A DNA stretch of 64,000 nt from Blakeslea trispora. Its lineage: Eukaryota > Mucoromycota > Mucoromycetes > Mucorales > Choanephoraceae. Shown here piece after piece: positions 23,127 to 36,426 of this stretch. Made by a program: the position numbers and the translations under genes. Numbering within the stretch: position 1 is the stretch's first letter; each line of letters begins with the position of its first letter. The notes below the pieces were generated by a model. It did no database searches, had not been told where the DNA came from, and saw only the letters and a program-made list of their open reading frames with translations. The stretch lies in NCBI GenBank assembly GCA_025331445.1, contig JAIWNE010000004.1, positions 124,001 through 188,000 of the forward strand, read 5' to 3'.

Positions 23127-24141
23127 TTTGATTATATCTATACAATGCTTTTTGATGAGTGGTCCAAACAGAACATTACTAAAAATCACAAAGCATCAAG
23201 GCTCTCTCTCTTCTACCAAAGAGATTCAACAAGAAAATTCCAGTGATTGCAAGCTTGTTCGGTTATAAATAAGAAACGAAAGTGAGTCAGACAATCAAGC
23301 TAATGAAGTAAGCCTTGTCTCAGAAACGAAGCCAGTAACGCTCTGCAATCCTTACAAGAGCTGTATTTCGCTTAAACAACACTATCAAAATCATAGAATT
23401 ATCTCATATGGCATAACAAATAGGTGGAGTAGACTTTCCAGGAACAAGACAAAAATTCAGCTGAATGACAAGCTATCAAAAATCATTGTCCTAGCCAAAT
23501 ATGTCGAGAATCTACTTGTTTAAAAGAAAAGAAAAAAAGACGTGTGTACAGACCAAGAGCTTTTCTTTGGTTTTCATATCCTATCGATCAACAGAGATCT
23601 AAAGGGAGGAACTGGATGTTCTAGAGAAAACTATAACAACCCTTTCTTATGTCCAAAGGATTTTTAGACATGTTTAGGCAATGAATGAATACTACCAGTG
23701 ATAGTTTTGTAGGTGGGAGTCTAGAGCCTGAAATAGCTGTTGAGCAAGGTAGTGACTGTGAAGAAGAAGTAGGTGTATGTTGTCTTCAAATAAGTACATG
23801 TATTACTAGTGTCCAAACACAAATTGCAAGAATGAACAGTTGGTTGTTCTTTCTCTTTCTCCCCTCAGACATGATAGTCGAGCCAAACATGTAGTTTTCA
23901 AAGTGACCAAGGTTTCTAGTCCTGCATTTGTTTTCTATGCAAAAGAAAAAAAAAAAGAAAGTAAGGCTGTATCCAAGTCTACAAAAATACATAAGAGAGA
24001 AAAAGACTTTAAAACTAACTAAAGATAGAAGCTATATTTGATTCAGAAAACTATAGTTTTATTATCCTTTGTAGAGTATCCTAATTAAATAGCATATTAG
24101 CTTCAATAAAAAGGTATCTCTATAATAAACAGATTGAAAGA

Positions 24142-24183
24142 GCACTCACTCACTCACACTCATACACACTCACACTCACACAC
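24142..24183. repeat. (CACT/CACA)n microsatellite
   Basis: Tandem CACT and CACA units with one interruption, intergenic. Confidence 0.8.
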
Positions 24184-24664
24184 CTCTTTGAGGCCTTAAC
24201 AACCCCACTAGACAGACTATAAAGTAGTGGCTCATCTTTATGGATAGAGAAACAATCTGCAATGCTACTTGTAGTCATATTCCATCTTCCCGTTTAGGTG
24301 TGATATAGTTAAAATGATGAAAAACCACAATTGCTATGCCTCTCTGTTATATTGTACAGTTATAATACAACACAAATATGACAAACATTTACCTAGTACT
24401 TATCATAAGGATGTTGATCTTAAGTCTTTTGTGGTCAATACGCGTTATTGATTTAAGCTGGATAGTCAAAGATCAACAATGAAAGCGAAAAGTATTCTGT
24501 AAGGATATTTGATGTTCCAAAAAAGGAAGTATAATAATCACGGGGTTATTATCGTGTGTCAAGTTTAGTATTATTTTATTTTTTCATTTCTTGTTTTTTC
24601 TTTTCTTTCTTCTTTGTTCTTTTTTTTTTTTAGCTCAAAAGAAAGAAAGAGAGAATTAGATAGA

Positions 24665-27644
24665 ATGGATAGCTCTCCGGCAGATAGACCGAAATTGCAC
24701 AAGACTCGATCCACACCTTCTACTCGGATAAGAAGATCAAACCGTAGTGCGCCCTTTAAATATGGCACCATTGCCGAACTTCCAGAAAATAACAGCAGTA
24801 GCAGTAATGAAGATGATGATAGTTCGCAGAGTGTGTCCAGAAGAAAATCAACAGCATTTGAGCAAATGGGAGATGCTGACCATGAAGATGTATCTCGTAT
24901 GGATCATTATTTGCTGACTGGTAATCTTTTGGACTATGAGCTCACTCTGAAAGACAAGCAAGATGTAAGATAGGATAAAAGGGAATAACAAATTCAACTA
25001 ACTTCATTAAAAAAAAAACACAGGCAATGAACAAACAACATCCATTTGGTTTGCCATTATGGAAGCCAGCACTTTACAAAAAGTCTCGTTCAGTTGTACG
25101 CAAAGCAAACAGTTCATTACATTCATCTCCGTCTTCATCTTCGGAGCTCTTCTTAAATCCAGGCAACATCCTTTGGTCTGTCTTGTTTGGCTGGTGGTTG
25201 GCCTTGGTTGTATTTTGTGTTTCACTTCCTCTTAGTCTTTTTAAGAATTATGCTTATGGCATGGTGTTACGCGAACTTAGTTTCTACCTATTATGGCCAT
25301 TCGGACGTTATGTTGAACGTTTGGTAGAAATCACACCCGAAGTCATGAGTGACTTGGAACGAGAGAGATTGACTCGAGAAGCATCTATTTTGATTGAAGA
25401 TGAAGACGAAAATGAACATGTCGAAACTGAAGAGTCTCACCGACGTCACCAGCAGCATAGACGCAAGCGCTATAACCCATTACATGCCATGATTGAAACA
25501 TTCAAATTAGGACCTGTAGGATGGCTCTACTACTTTTTGTTCTATACAATCATTGGTAAGCTTTGTTGTTTAAATTCAAAGAAAACTGGGGGTTATTCCC
25601 CCCTGAAGAACTGTATGGATTGACATTATATCTTTCTTTCATAGCGCCTCTTTTATTACTTGTTTCGACCATCTGTTGGATGTGTGTTGTTACCGTGCCT
25701 ATGGCCAAATTAAATTATATTTTGGTACGCCACTTACGCCGCCACCCACAGAAACTCCGATTCCGCTCAAAGCCTTCTGTCTTGATTGGATCAAATCACC
25801 AGCCTACCATTATCCTTCTGTGTACCTATCAAGCATTTGGATGGCAATACTATAAATACACTTTCAATGGCATCAACATCATGTTTATCAATCTACTGCC
25901 TCTTGTGTTCTTTGTCATTTTTGATGATTATGTCCTCAAGGACTATATCCCTGATTCATTCATTGCTTCACCTCAATTTATCTTTGCCATGTCACTAGCC
26001 TCTGTCATTCCTCTCTCGTACTTTATTGGCATGGGTGTCAGTTCAGTATCCGCTCAAAGTAGTATGGGCCTTGGTGCTGTTATCAATGCTACATTTGGTA
26101 GTATTATCGAAATTATTCTATATGCTGCTGCTCTTTCAGCTGGTAAAAGCTCGCTTGTTGAAGGTTCTCTGATTGGTAGTTTCTTGGCTGGTGTACTGTT
26201 GATGCCTGGTTTCTCTATGGTGAGTGGTGCTGTCAAGAGAAAGGAGCAACGCTTCAATGCAAAGAGTGCAGGTAAGCTTATTTCCTACTAATCCAAAATC
26301 AGTTGAAATTCATTGTTTTTTTAGGTGTGACAAGTACTATGTTGATTATGGCCATTATTGGTGCCCTATCGCCAACATTGTTTTACCAATTTTTTGGATC
26401 TGTAAGCTGAATGAGTGAAAGATGAAATGAACTATTCTAATGAACCACCTTTTCTGTTCATAGTTTGAATTGCATTGTACTGGATGCCCTGAAGGTGTTG
26501 ATACTAATAGCACTGTTGGTTGTTCGAATTGTTATTATGATCAAATGGATATGTTCAAAGACCCTGTATACCAAAATAGTGTGAAACCCTTTATGTTTAT
26601 ATGTGCAGCTATTCTGCCTTCTGCTTATGTGATTGGATTGCTGTTTAGTTTACATACACATGCAGATATGGTTTGGAAGAGCCCGCCTAAATCAAATGAA
26701 AACCCTACTCAACAAGTATACCCTGTACAAGTTGTTCAGCCTGCTCAGCAAGACGAACCCAACGAGCAAACACCTTTGCAAGCTCCCACAGATGCTCAAG
26801 CATCTCTTGTACAAGGTATTCATTGATATATAAAATGGATCTATATGAATTGCCAACACTTCATTAACCATAGCTGTAGAACCAAGTCAGATTCAAGCTA
26901 ATGTAGTTGCTCAACCTTTGACATTTGTTCATGCAAAGGAACCTGAAGAAGAAGAAGAGGAAGAGGCTGCTGCAGGACATGACTCACCAAACTGGGGAAA
27001 GACAATGAGTTATTCTGTTTTGTTTGGCTGTACACTTCTTTATTCTATTATTGCTGAAATCTTGGTTCAAACAGTAGATTTGGTTATGGAGGACGTTGCT
27101 ATTGATGAAAAGTTCCTCGGTTTGACCCTCTTTGCTCTTGTACCAAATATTACTGAATTCATGAATGCTATTTCATTCGCACTTTACGGAAATATTGTTC
27201 TCAGGTAAATGCTCTCTTTGTATAAATAGATACATGAAAATTTGGCTAACATGTCTGTAGTATGGAAATTGGTTCTGCTTATGCTTTGCAAGTTTGTTTA
27301 TTGCAAATCCCAGCTATGGTAGGATTTTCTCTTTGGCTCAATTGGGGCAAAGAAGAACTGAAAAAGTTTACATTCAAGTAAGTCATTGACATAAAACACA
27401 CAACTCAAAGCAAAACAAATGGTTGACTTTTTCTTATAGCCTTATGTTTCCACGATGGGATGTTATCTCGGTTATCTTTTCAGTCTTCTTGCTTACCTAC
27501 ACCTACCAAGAAGGAAAATCAAATTATTTCAAGGGCTCTATTCTCATCCTAAGCTACGTTGTCCTCTTGACAGGATTTTACTATATACCATCTTCAAGCG
27601 ATGCTGCTCAAGTTCTCTTTGCTATTGACCCTAAAAATCTATAA
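24665..27644 (+). CDS. VNX1: Vnx1-type low-affinity vacuolar cation/H+ exchanger
   Basis: CAX-superfamily monovalent cation/proton exchanger with a long cytosolic N-terminus, expected on vacuolar/endosomal membranes. Eight exons, join(24665..24964, 25024..25555, 25645..26271, 26325..26401, 26464..26815, 26874..27204, 27261..27377, 27440..27644), give 846 aa, comparable to yeast Vnx1. The N-terminal part has a Ser-rich region, the RMDHYLLTGNLLDYELTLKDKQDAMN segment and FGLPLWKPALYKKSR. The first c-1 repeat is SSMGLGAVINATFGSIIEIILY (GxxxNAxxGSxxE), and the second is FLGLTLFALVPNITEFMNAISFALYGNI, where canonical CAX repeats read G-N-AAEH. A Glu/Asp-rich loop and a Cys-rich luminal segment (CTGCPEG, CSNCYYD) separate the halves. 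An upstream in-frame ATG at 24614 would add 17 residues; 24665 is preferred. Confidence 0.88.
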
Positions 27645-27922
27645 AAAAAAAAGAGAAAAAAAAGCTGTGTTTGCTTTTATTTGCAACAATTCAACCATTT
27701 CTACAAAACTGAATATATTTGAATGTTTAGTCACAAAGAATTTTTTATTTCACGATTCAATAGCATCAAAAAGGGACTTAAAGTTTGTGTAAATGTAAAC
27801 AATTCATACTATTTCAATCAGAACTATCCAAACTAGGCTGCAAGAAAAAAAAACAGCGTTCCTTAAGAACAATATCTGACATTTCTCTCAACTATTCTTC
27901 AGTTAATTTATTAGTAACATTG

Positions 27923-30900
27923 ATGAACAATCAATCTGTAACAGATATTGTTCAGTTACCTGATGTACAAAGTAACAACAGAGAAAGCGAAAACGCTATT
28001 CTTCGCCTACTCTTGGATCGATTTAAAGATGATCAACCTTATACTCAGCTCGGTGATGGAAAGATCGTTGTAGTAAATCCATTAAAGCCGTTAGAGTTAC
28101 TCAATGATGCTACTTTGAAAGCATATGGGCAGTATGGTTACAAAGACATTTCGCCTCATAAATATGGAATCCCAGAACCACATGTATACGAAATGGCTAC
28201 TAGAGCCTATCTCCTCATGAGACGACGTTCAGAAGACCAGGCAATTGTGTTAAGGTAGATTTTAATAAGCTATTTGCAAAAAAAAAGGAAGAAAATGCAT
28301 TGTGCACTTGTCTTTTTGTTTCTCTCACTTGTTCAATGTTTCTCAATGAGATAATCCTCTTTTAATCTTGTATTTAGTGGCATGACTGGTTCAGGCAAAT
28401 CTACAACGCATTATCATTTATTGAAAGAAATACTCTATTTATCAACGCATAATCGACATGATGAAAAAATGCAACAACAAATTCTGGGCGCGCATGCTAT
28501 CCTGAGATCTTTTAGTGTTGCAGCATCTATCCATAATGAAACCTCATCATGCCTAAGCCAAATGCAAACACTCCAATTCAACAAGAAAGGGAGAATAGTA
28601 GGAAGTGCTCTATCTGTTTTTCTGCTAAACACACAAAGAGTCTCTCAAACCAGCTTGCAACAATACGATATCTTTTATCAGCTTGTCGCCGGTACAACAC
28701 CTGATGAAAAGCAAGCCCTTCAAATGACACACAGTAACTTCAACTATCTAAAGCAACAACGAGATACACAGCAGGATAGCCTTAACTTTGAAGAGCTCAA
28801 AATAATGTTGCAAAGCTGTGGGTTTAAGCCTATCACAATAGCCCAGATGTGCCAACTTTTGGCCGCTATTCTGCACTTGGGTAATGTTCAATTCGCAGAC
28901 AACACTCGACGTACTCAAGCGGGTGGAATTATGCCACAAGTTTCATATACCAGCAATGGAGACGGCAATAATACAAATGAGTCATGTAGAATAAGAAACA
29001 AAGAATTACTCAATCTTGTCGCGGGAGCACTTGGTGTAGCTACTTCTCGACTGGAAACAACATTGACGCACAAGCTAAAGCTGATTGACAATGAATTCTG
29101 TACAGCTTTCCTCACAAAAGAAACGGCTATAAAACAGCGAGATGCACTAGCGCACACATTGTATGCTGCTCTTGTGTTATGGATTACAAATGCATTTAAT
29201 CAAAAACTAAGTGCTGAAAATGTTTCAGAAGACGCTGATCCGCAAAAGAAAATAACAAAAGCAATCAGCATTCTGGATATTGAAGGATTCAACCTCTCAA
29301 TCACAATGCAAAATACCGGAAGATTCCATGACATATGTGTAAATTATGTCAACGAACAGCTTCAGTCTTATATCTTTGATCGTAGAGTAAATGCAAACGC
29401 CAATGCTAATGTGGAATGTAGTAAAGACGGGGCCTGGAGATACACATTGTCTTCAGAAATGAAGATTCCCAACCAAACGCTTCGCTTCTTTCACGGAACT
29501 GAAGAGAGCCAGCCAACATTTATCAACCTACTCAATGAAGCGTCTGACCAATTTGAAAAGCATGAAGCAAATTCTACAGATAGTAGCTTACTGTCTAAAC
29601 TACTTCAGCGAAAAATGGAATCACAAGCGAAGGAAGACTACGCCGTATTTACTGATTCATCTTCTAATGCTTTCGGTTTTAAAATTCAACATTTCAGCAA
29701 TACAACAAGCATTGATTATTCCATTGATGGTTTTATTGAATCAAACGTCAGCGCTATCTCTCCTGAATTTGTAGATTTGTTCAGACATAACTGTACAAAC
29801 GAATTTGTACAGGAACTATTCGAGGCTGACTCTCTTGCTGGCTGGGTAACTGACACTCACTTTCGAGACAAAGAAACAGTCATCAAAGCTCAACTGCCTA
29901 TATGGTCAAGCTACAGGGACAAAGCCAAGAAAGAAGAGCCAAACTCTGAAAAATCTGAATTGAACAAGCAAGGCAGATTGAAGAGAGGGAAGAAACTAAC
30001 AAAGCCTGCAAGTAATACACTGACTGCTATGAATCAAATCGTCAAAGGAGTGGAGCTGCTAAAGCAAAAGCTTGATTCTAGCATGGTTATAGAAATCATT
30101 CACATCTGTCCAAACAACATGCAAAAGCCGGATTTTTTCGATCTTGATTTTGTGAGACAGCAAATCAAGATTCTTCGAATAACTGAAATGGCATCTCAAA
30201 CAGTGTATGTTGACACCATGTTGTATCATACGCCCAAGAATTTCGTCCAATTCTATCGCCCACTTATGGATGAAGCACTACCTCAATTTGATTTTGATGA
30301 GCTGTTCGAGGATGAGGAAGAAGATGAATACGAACAGGCCTCCGCTCTTAAGGAATGTATATCGCAGTGGGCTGATGCAATGCAATGGAGTGACAGACAG
30401 ATCTTATTCGGCCATCGAAACATTTGGATGGCATTCAGTCTTTGGCGAATGCTTGAAAATCAGATACGCTCTTTGGAAAAAAACAAGCGACAGAAAGTCA
30501 AGCTGGATACAGTCCCCTCGACCACAGATCTTGAACAAGATTTGCTTACAGAAGGTCACGAAACACCTAGACAAATTGCGGCTCACTCTAGAACAACCAC
30601 AAGCGACTATGGTATGTTGTCTTATGGTCACACATCGTATGGTAGAAGCTCTTGGTATAAGGAAAGTTCTGGTCATGACGACGACTTCTCGGACATGACT
30701 TTGGAAGACTTTTCAGATATCACCTCATACACAGATTATCAACAGAATGTTAGTGAAGAAAAGAGAGATGAAACTGATTCAAAAAAGTTGGACGAAAGGT
30801 AGGCCAAGTTGTTTGCAAATGGTTGTGCGCCTACTAAAATGTGTGATAGCTTTGGTCCTAATATGGACATGAGCAAGATGATGAAAAATTACAGTGTAGA

Positions 30901-33900
30901 AGCGGAAGAACATATCGAAGAAGTAACTGTGACACGCTTACGTAGATGGTGGTCTCGTTTCGTTTGGCTGATGACTTGGTGGGTGCCTACCTTCCTGTTG
31001 AGTTACATGGGAAATATGAAGCGTCAAGATGTCCAAATGGCTTGGAGAGAGAAACTTACGCTATGTCTTTTGATCTTTGGATTCTCAGCAACCATCATAT
31101 TTTTCATTGTGGGTCTTAGTCCAGTTGTCTGTCCTGGAACTAAAACACTCTATTCGTCTGAAGATGTGTTTAGCCATCAGGCAATGGACAATTATTGGGT
31201 TTCGGTCAGAGGAAAGGTATATGATGTGACAAGTTTTGTGGCAACAGAGCATGGAACGCCTGTACATTTAGCTACCAAGTCAAATATGTATAGTCTAGCT
31301 GGTCTCGATCTGTCCTATACATTCCCTCCTCCACTGTCGATAGCATGTACAGGCTTAGTACAAGATCCGTTACTCACCATTTCTCCTAATGAGACAATTC
31401 AGCTTGGACCGTTCATTCATGTTTCAGGCCCTCAGCAACAAGAGGCAGGTCTTGACAAACTGGCGGATCCATATTGGCTTAACAAGTACTTTGGATCAAC
31501 CATGAGCCTTTACAGAAAAGGCGATGTTGTGATCACAATGAAACAAATCAAGGAAGACTATATCGGTTGGGGTCGTTTGATTGCATCTATTGATGATAGA
31601 GTGTATGACATTACAGACTATATGAACACTGCTCGTCGATTTCCATTAGATGTTCCTGGTGTGCCTGACTATCATTTCTTGGACCCTTCAGTAGAGGCTC
31701 TGTTTACCAAGTTTGGTGGAAAAGATGTAACTGCTGAATGGAACAAGTATAGTCAAGCCATGAACGAAGAGACCCGTAGACGAAACAAGGCATGTCTAGA
31801 CAATGTCTTTTATATCGGCCGTGTAGATTACCGAGAAACTCTGAGGTGTACCTTCATCAATTATCTCCTTTTGAGTTTTGCAATCATCATGTCTGTAGTC
31901 ATTTTGGTTAAATTTTTGGCTGCCTTGCAATTTGGTGGTAGTCCAACGCCAGATGATCATGATCGTTTTGTCATTTGCCAGGTACCTTGTTACACGGAAG
32001 ATGAAGACTCCCTAAGAAAGACAATTGATTCCTTGGCAAGAATGACTTACAATGACAAATACAAACTGCTTTTTCTCATAGCAGATGGAATGATTATTGG
32101 TAGCGGTAACTCCAAGCCAACGCCTCGTATATTACTCGATATCTTGAAGCATGATGACTCTGATGACCCAGAAGCATTGATGTTCAAGTCTATTGGTGAA
32201 GGATCAAAACGGCTGAATTACGGAAAAGTTTACTCTGGCTTATATGAATACGAGGGACATACGGTGCCTTATATTGTGGTTGTAAAAGTAGGCAAGTCGA
32301 ATGAAAAAATCAAGCCGGGTAACCGAGGTAAAAGAGACTCTCAAATCATTTGCATGAGCTTCTTGAACAAGGTTCATTTTGATTCCGAAATGACGCCTCT
32401 CGAGTTGGAAATATACTATCAAATGAAACATGTCATTGGTGTCGATCCTGCTTTATACGAATATATACTGATGGTTGACTCTGATACTGAAGTCTATTCT
32501 GATTCACTTAATCGACTGATATCCTGTATGTTACACGACAGTCGCATTATTGGCCTTTGTGGAGAAACTGAACTTGGGAATGAAGACCGATCGTGGATCA
32601 CAATGATTCAAGTGTACGAGTACTATATATCGCATCACCTTGTGAAATCCTTTGAGTCCCTTTTTGGATCAGTCACTTGTTTGCCAGGTTGTTTCTGTAT
32701 GTATCGTATTCGTACAGCTACAAGCCAGCAACCTTTGATTGTATCAAACGTTGTCATTCAAGGCTATTCCGACAATCAAGTTGACACTCTGCACAAAAAG
32801 AACTTGCTTCATTTAGGTGAAGATCGATATCTGACAACATTGATGATGAAAAATTTCCCGCAATACAAAATGATGTTTACGCCATATGCTAAATGTAAAA
32901 CAGTTGCCCCAGACAAGTGGCGGGTCTTACTATCCCAGCGTCGTCGTTGGATTAACTCTACAATTCATAATCTTCTAGAACTCATACTCCTTCATGAGCT
33001 GTGTGGTTTTTGTTGTCTCTCTATGAGGTTTGTTGTGTTGACTGACCTCATTGGTACAATCACTTTGCCTTCTTCAGTTATTTATCTAGTCTATCTGATG
33101 TATGAAGTTATTACCGGGTCTGGTCCAATTCCTACTATTGCGTTAGGTATGCTTGCGGGTGCCTATGGTCTGCAGTCGCTCATCTTCATCATAAAAAGAC
33201 AGTGGCAACATGTTGGATGGATGATTATCTACATCTTTGCTATCCCTATTTTCAGTTTTTTTATCCCTCTATACGCATTCTGGCATTTCGACGATTTCTC
33301 TTGGGGTAATACACGTGTTGTTGTGGGTGATAACAGGAAGCAGATTATTGTTTCTGATGAAGAGAAATTTGACGAAAGTATTATTCCCCTCAAAAAGTGG
33401 TCAGTTTACGAGCAGGAGCTGTTAGAAACAAAAACAGCAACATCTTATTCAACAAACCCGGCCATACCCGAATATGCTTACGATGACATACAGTCAGTTA
33501 GCGACTCACATTCTTACTCTCACTCCTACTATCGTCCTCCTCAATACAACAGCTCTTACGAAAGCAGAACTTTGATCAGCCATCCGACTATGAATACAGA
33601 AAATACTCAGCATACTCAGCATACTCAGCATTCTAGATTTCAATCAGGCCCTACCAGTAATACAGCTTTAGCAGATACAGAATCTGTTGTATACTCTGTT
33701 GAACTATCATCCGCTATGAGAAGTAGAGTATCATCTAGAAGCGACTTTAGACGCGATGGTGACATGGTAGAATCTAGAAGCGTGGCCCTTCCCGAAGACG
33801 AAGAGCTCGAAAAGGAAATACGAGAAATACTACTCAATGCGAACCTGATGACATTAACTAAAAAACAAGGTAAAGAATCAGGCTATTTTTTGTTGATTTA

Positions 33901-34022
33901 CAACTAACTATCTTTGTGTAGTACGAAATGAATTGTCAGCAAGGTTTGGAGTTGACTTCAATGCCAAAAAGAACTTAATCAATACCACTATAGAAAGAAT
34001 ACTAGAGCAAGAATACCAATAG
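27923..34022 (+). CDS. chitin synthase with N-terminal myosin motor-like domain (class V/VII)
   Basis: Polymerises UDP-GlcNAc into chitin at the plasma membrane; the motor-like head tethers or delivers the enzyme. Four exons, join(27923..28254, 28378..30798, 30850..33869, 33922..34022), give 1957 aa. The third intron boundary pair (51 nt, TACTAAA branch site) fuses head to synthase. The head has a P-loop GMTGSGKS, a weakened switch I (NETSS), LDIEGFN and NYVNEQLQSYIF, so it is shorter and less canonical than true myosins. The second half has membrane segments, a cytochrome-b5-like region (VSVRGKVYDVTSFVATEHG), YILMVDSDTEV, CGETELG, GEDRYLTTLM and catalytic QRRRWINSTIHN (about residue 1613). 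It ends in a DEK-like domain (RNELSARFGVDFNAKKNLINTTIERILE). The start codon at 27923 was chosen because it follows in-frame AT-rich low-complexity sequence. Confidence 0.92.
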
Positions 34023-35091
34023 TACAAAGCGACTAATAATATTTGCCCATCATAACAAAACAAATAAACAAGCAGAATTATATAGAAAACGATTAGTAGC
34101 TTGCTATATTTTGAAGTAGATCAAATTGGCAGCATAAGAATGTCAGCTATGGTATAAAAGAGTCTGACTACAGCGATTTGTAGTTAGGCATAGAGGCTAC
34201 CAAACTGTCAGCTGTTGAAACAAAATGGTCCTCTAATTACCTGTTAGACCAGGCGAACCAGATTCACAATGCGATCCATACTTTATATTTTCGAGAGAAA
34301 TCAATTATGAAGCATTTCTTCTTCTTTTTATGTTTTTACAAAGTGCCAAGCAGATTTCTCGTATAAAGTGAAACAGAATAAACGCATCAGGCTAATTTCC
34401 ATGAAATTAAATTTCCTATACAGCAAGTACACCACAGAGCAGCAATAATATGGAGACTTGCACGAGAACTCACGATCGTGTCTTCAGACCAATAACTATC
34501 CTTCAGCAGTAGCCAGAGACAAAACGTGATCACCCATCACAGGTCCCAGAATTTTACAAGCTGGACGTTCAACATTTAACTCCCACGCAATAGATGAAAC
34601 TTGCAGTATCTTAAAGAAGCTTGTTCCGTTCCAGCTTTGGTAGCTTTCTAATACTTCCGTCTATCTGAATAGTGCTTCAGAGCTCCCTAAGGGTCTGCAT
34701 ATGATTTCAATTAAGGTCCGAGACATAAAAATTCGTCTTTTAATGTGAACCCATTCTTATCTAGAAGCAAAACCTTACTCTTATAGTAGCGTTTTGATGC
34801 TCTACGTATTACCAAAAGACAAAGGCATTTTTCAGCGCATTTATTTCAAGACAACTATACGTTCAGGTTAGTGGATAAGATCTTCTTTAATTCTCTACAG
34901 CCTTGATTCTTAAACAATTCCCATAGCAGCCCTCCAAAGTTTCTCAGGCCTCGAAACTAGTCCAATTAGAATAAATATGTCAATGCTCTGACGCCCCAGC
35001 TTTTATTTATTTATTTAAGAAAAAAAAATCACCTATTTTTATTTCGATCATCCTTTCTTTTTTTCTTCTTCTTCTTTCTCACATAAAAGAC
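34023..35091. other. intergenic region
   Basis: About 1.1 kb with no supportable gene. A pyrimidine tract (35050..35081) leads into the next ATG. Confidence 0.45.
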
Positions 35092-36426
35092 ATGTCTTCT
35101 ACTTTTCTTCAACACGCTAATGCACATAGCCTTTTAAATACTCATAATACAATCAATGAAGAAGATGAACAGGAATTTTACCAAGCTCAAGACGGTTTAT
35201 CTGATGATATGAGAAACTGTTCAATCTCATCCACAGGCAGCATTGATATTCACGGTCAGCCTGTCAACTCGGATATTCTTGTAGCCCTTCTCAACCGACC
35301 TGCAGAAATGAAGCGTTTAGCTGCTCATAATGCACAATTTTATGAAGCTCTTGAGCATTATATTATAGAGACTCAAGGAGCTGATGCTTGGCATCGGTTC
35401 CAGGATCTTGTTTACAAGCCTCGCGAGAAGATGTCTGACCGCATTTGGATGAATCATATCCAACAGTTTTTGGCTCATAACCCTGTATTTCTCTCAAAGT
35501 TCAAAGAGAGTGTAGGTTATGAAGAAACAGAAGAACAAAATGGCTATTCATCAATCAACAATAATGTATTCCTCCCACCTCGTGGATTATCTGCATCACA
35601 AAGTACTGGGTCTAATAGCAGTCGACGCACAGGACGTAGGCTCTCAAGTAAGAGTATAGGAGATGCTTGGGATTATCAAGACGATACAGTCTACGAAGAT
35701 GCGCCTAGGGTACCTGAAGGAATGTTCGCAAATGAAGATCAGTTTTATCACCAATACCGACAACAAGCTAATAATGAAGGAAGGAGACGTCGTGCCTCTT
35801 ATCATTCTATTCAATCAGAACCTCATCCTACCTTTGTCGACTCAAAAATTGATGAAGTAGATGAAGCACATTTCGAAATTGCCAAAGGCGAAGAGAGTGA
35901 TCATTTGGCTGACTTGATTGATAGCAGTGATGATGATGATGATGATGATGAAAATGACACAAATGATGTAAGAAATAGAGCCAAAGATATCGGAGCCGGA
36001 TATTCAACGCCGACAGGCAGAGACCACCGATACAACGACCTGGATTTAATCACATTAAGAGACCATCCTGAATTCCAATCTGATTTGCCACAGACACACC
36101 CTGCCTTTTTTCGTAAAGCAAAGCAGCTATTGTCGGTTGCGCCCTCGTCGCGTCGCTTTTCAGACAAAATTCGTCGCAACTCCATTCTGGAAGACGCGAT
36201 TCCGGAGAGTCCAGTTGCAGAGCTGGAAGAGCCACGTTTTCAAACATGCTTGGAGGATGAAGAGGAGGACAAGAGCGGCGGCCCTTTAGTACAGGTTATA
36301 TGCGCCACAAGAAGACAGCAGCCTGACGATTCAATCTGGTTAAGCAGCGTTTTGGAAGCTTTATCTGGCTGGCCTGAATTAATTGAGCAACTGCACGAAA
36401 TTATCCAAACATCCTTGAACAAATAA
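35092..36426 (+). CDS. uncharacterised 444-aa protein, intronless
   Basis: I do not recognise this family. The single-exon frame has a good start context after a long pyrimidine tract and coding-like codon use. Residues about 55-145 look like a compact helical domain: DILVALLNRPAEMKRLAAHNAQFYEALEHYI, then WHRFQDLVYKPREKMSDRIWMNHIQQFLAHNPVFLSKFKESVGY. The middle is low-complexity and polar with Ser/Arg stretches (NSSRRTGRRLSSKS) and an acidic run (SSDDDDDDDENDTND, from a GAT repeat near 35928). The last 35 residues (DDSIWLSSVLEALSGWPELIEQLHEIIQTSL) form a second predicted helical module. No signal peptide or membrane segment is seen. It may be a lineage-specific scaffold or regulatory protein; function unknown. 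Confidence 0.75.
   Translation: MSSTFLQHANAHSLLNTHNTINEEDEQEFYQAQDGLSDDMRNCSISSTGSIDIHGQPVNSDILVALLNRPAEMKRLAAHNAQFYEALEHYIIETQGADAWHRFQDLVYKPREKMSDRIWMNHIQQFLAHNPVFLSKFKESVGYEETEEQNGYSSINNNVFLPPRGLSASQSTGSNSSRRTGRRLSSKSIGDAWDYQDDTVYEDAPRVPEGMFANEDQFYHQYRQQANNEGRRRRASYHSIQSEPHPTFVDSKIDEVDEAHFEIAKGEESDHLADLIDSSDDDDDDDENDTNDVRNRAKDIGAGYSTPTGRDHRYNDLDLITLRDHPEFQSDLPQTHPAFFRKAKQLLSVAPSSRRFSDKIRRNSILEDAIPESPVAELEEPRFQTCLEDEEEDKSGGPLVQVICATRRQQPDDSIWLSSVLEALSGWPELIEQLHEIIQTSLNK

Larger units (their letters stand above)
22675..24664. other. intergenic region with inverted repeat
   Basis: About 2 kb without a supportable gene. It holds a 75-bp inverted repeat (22943..23126) and a CACT/CACA microsatellite (24142..24183). 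The end is T/C-rich (24570..24635), just before the Vnx1-like start codon. Confidence 0.5.
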
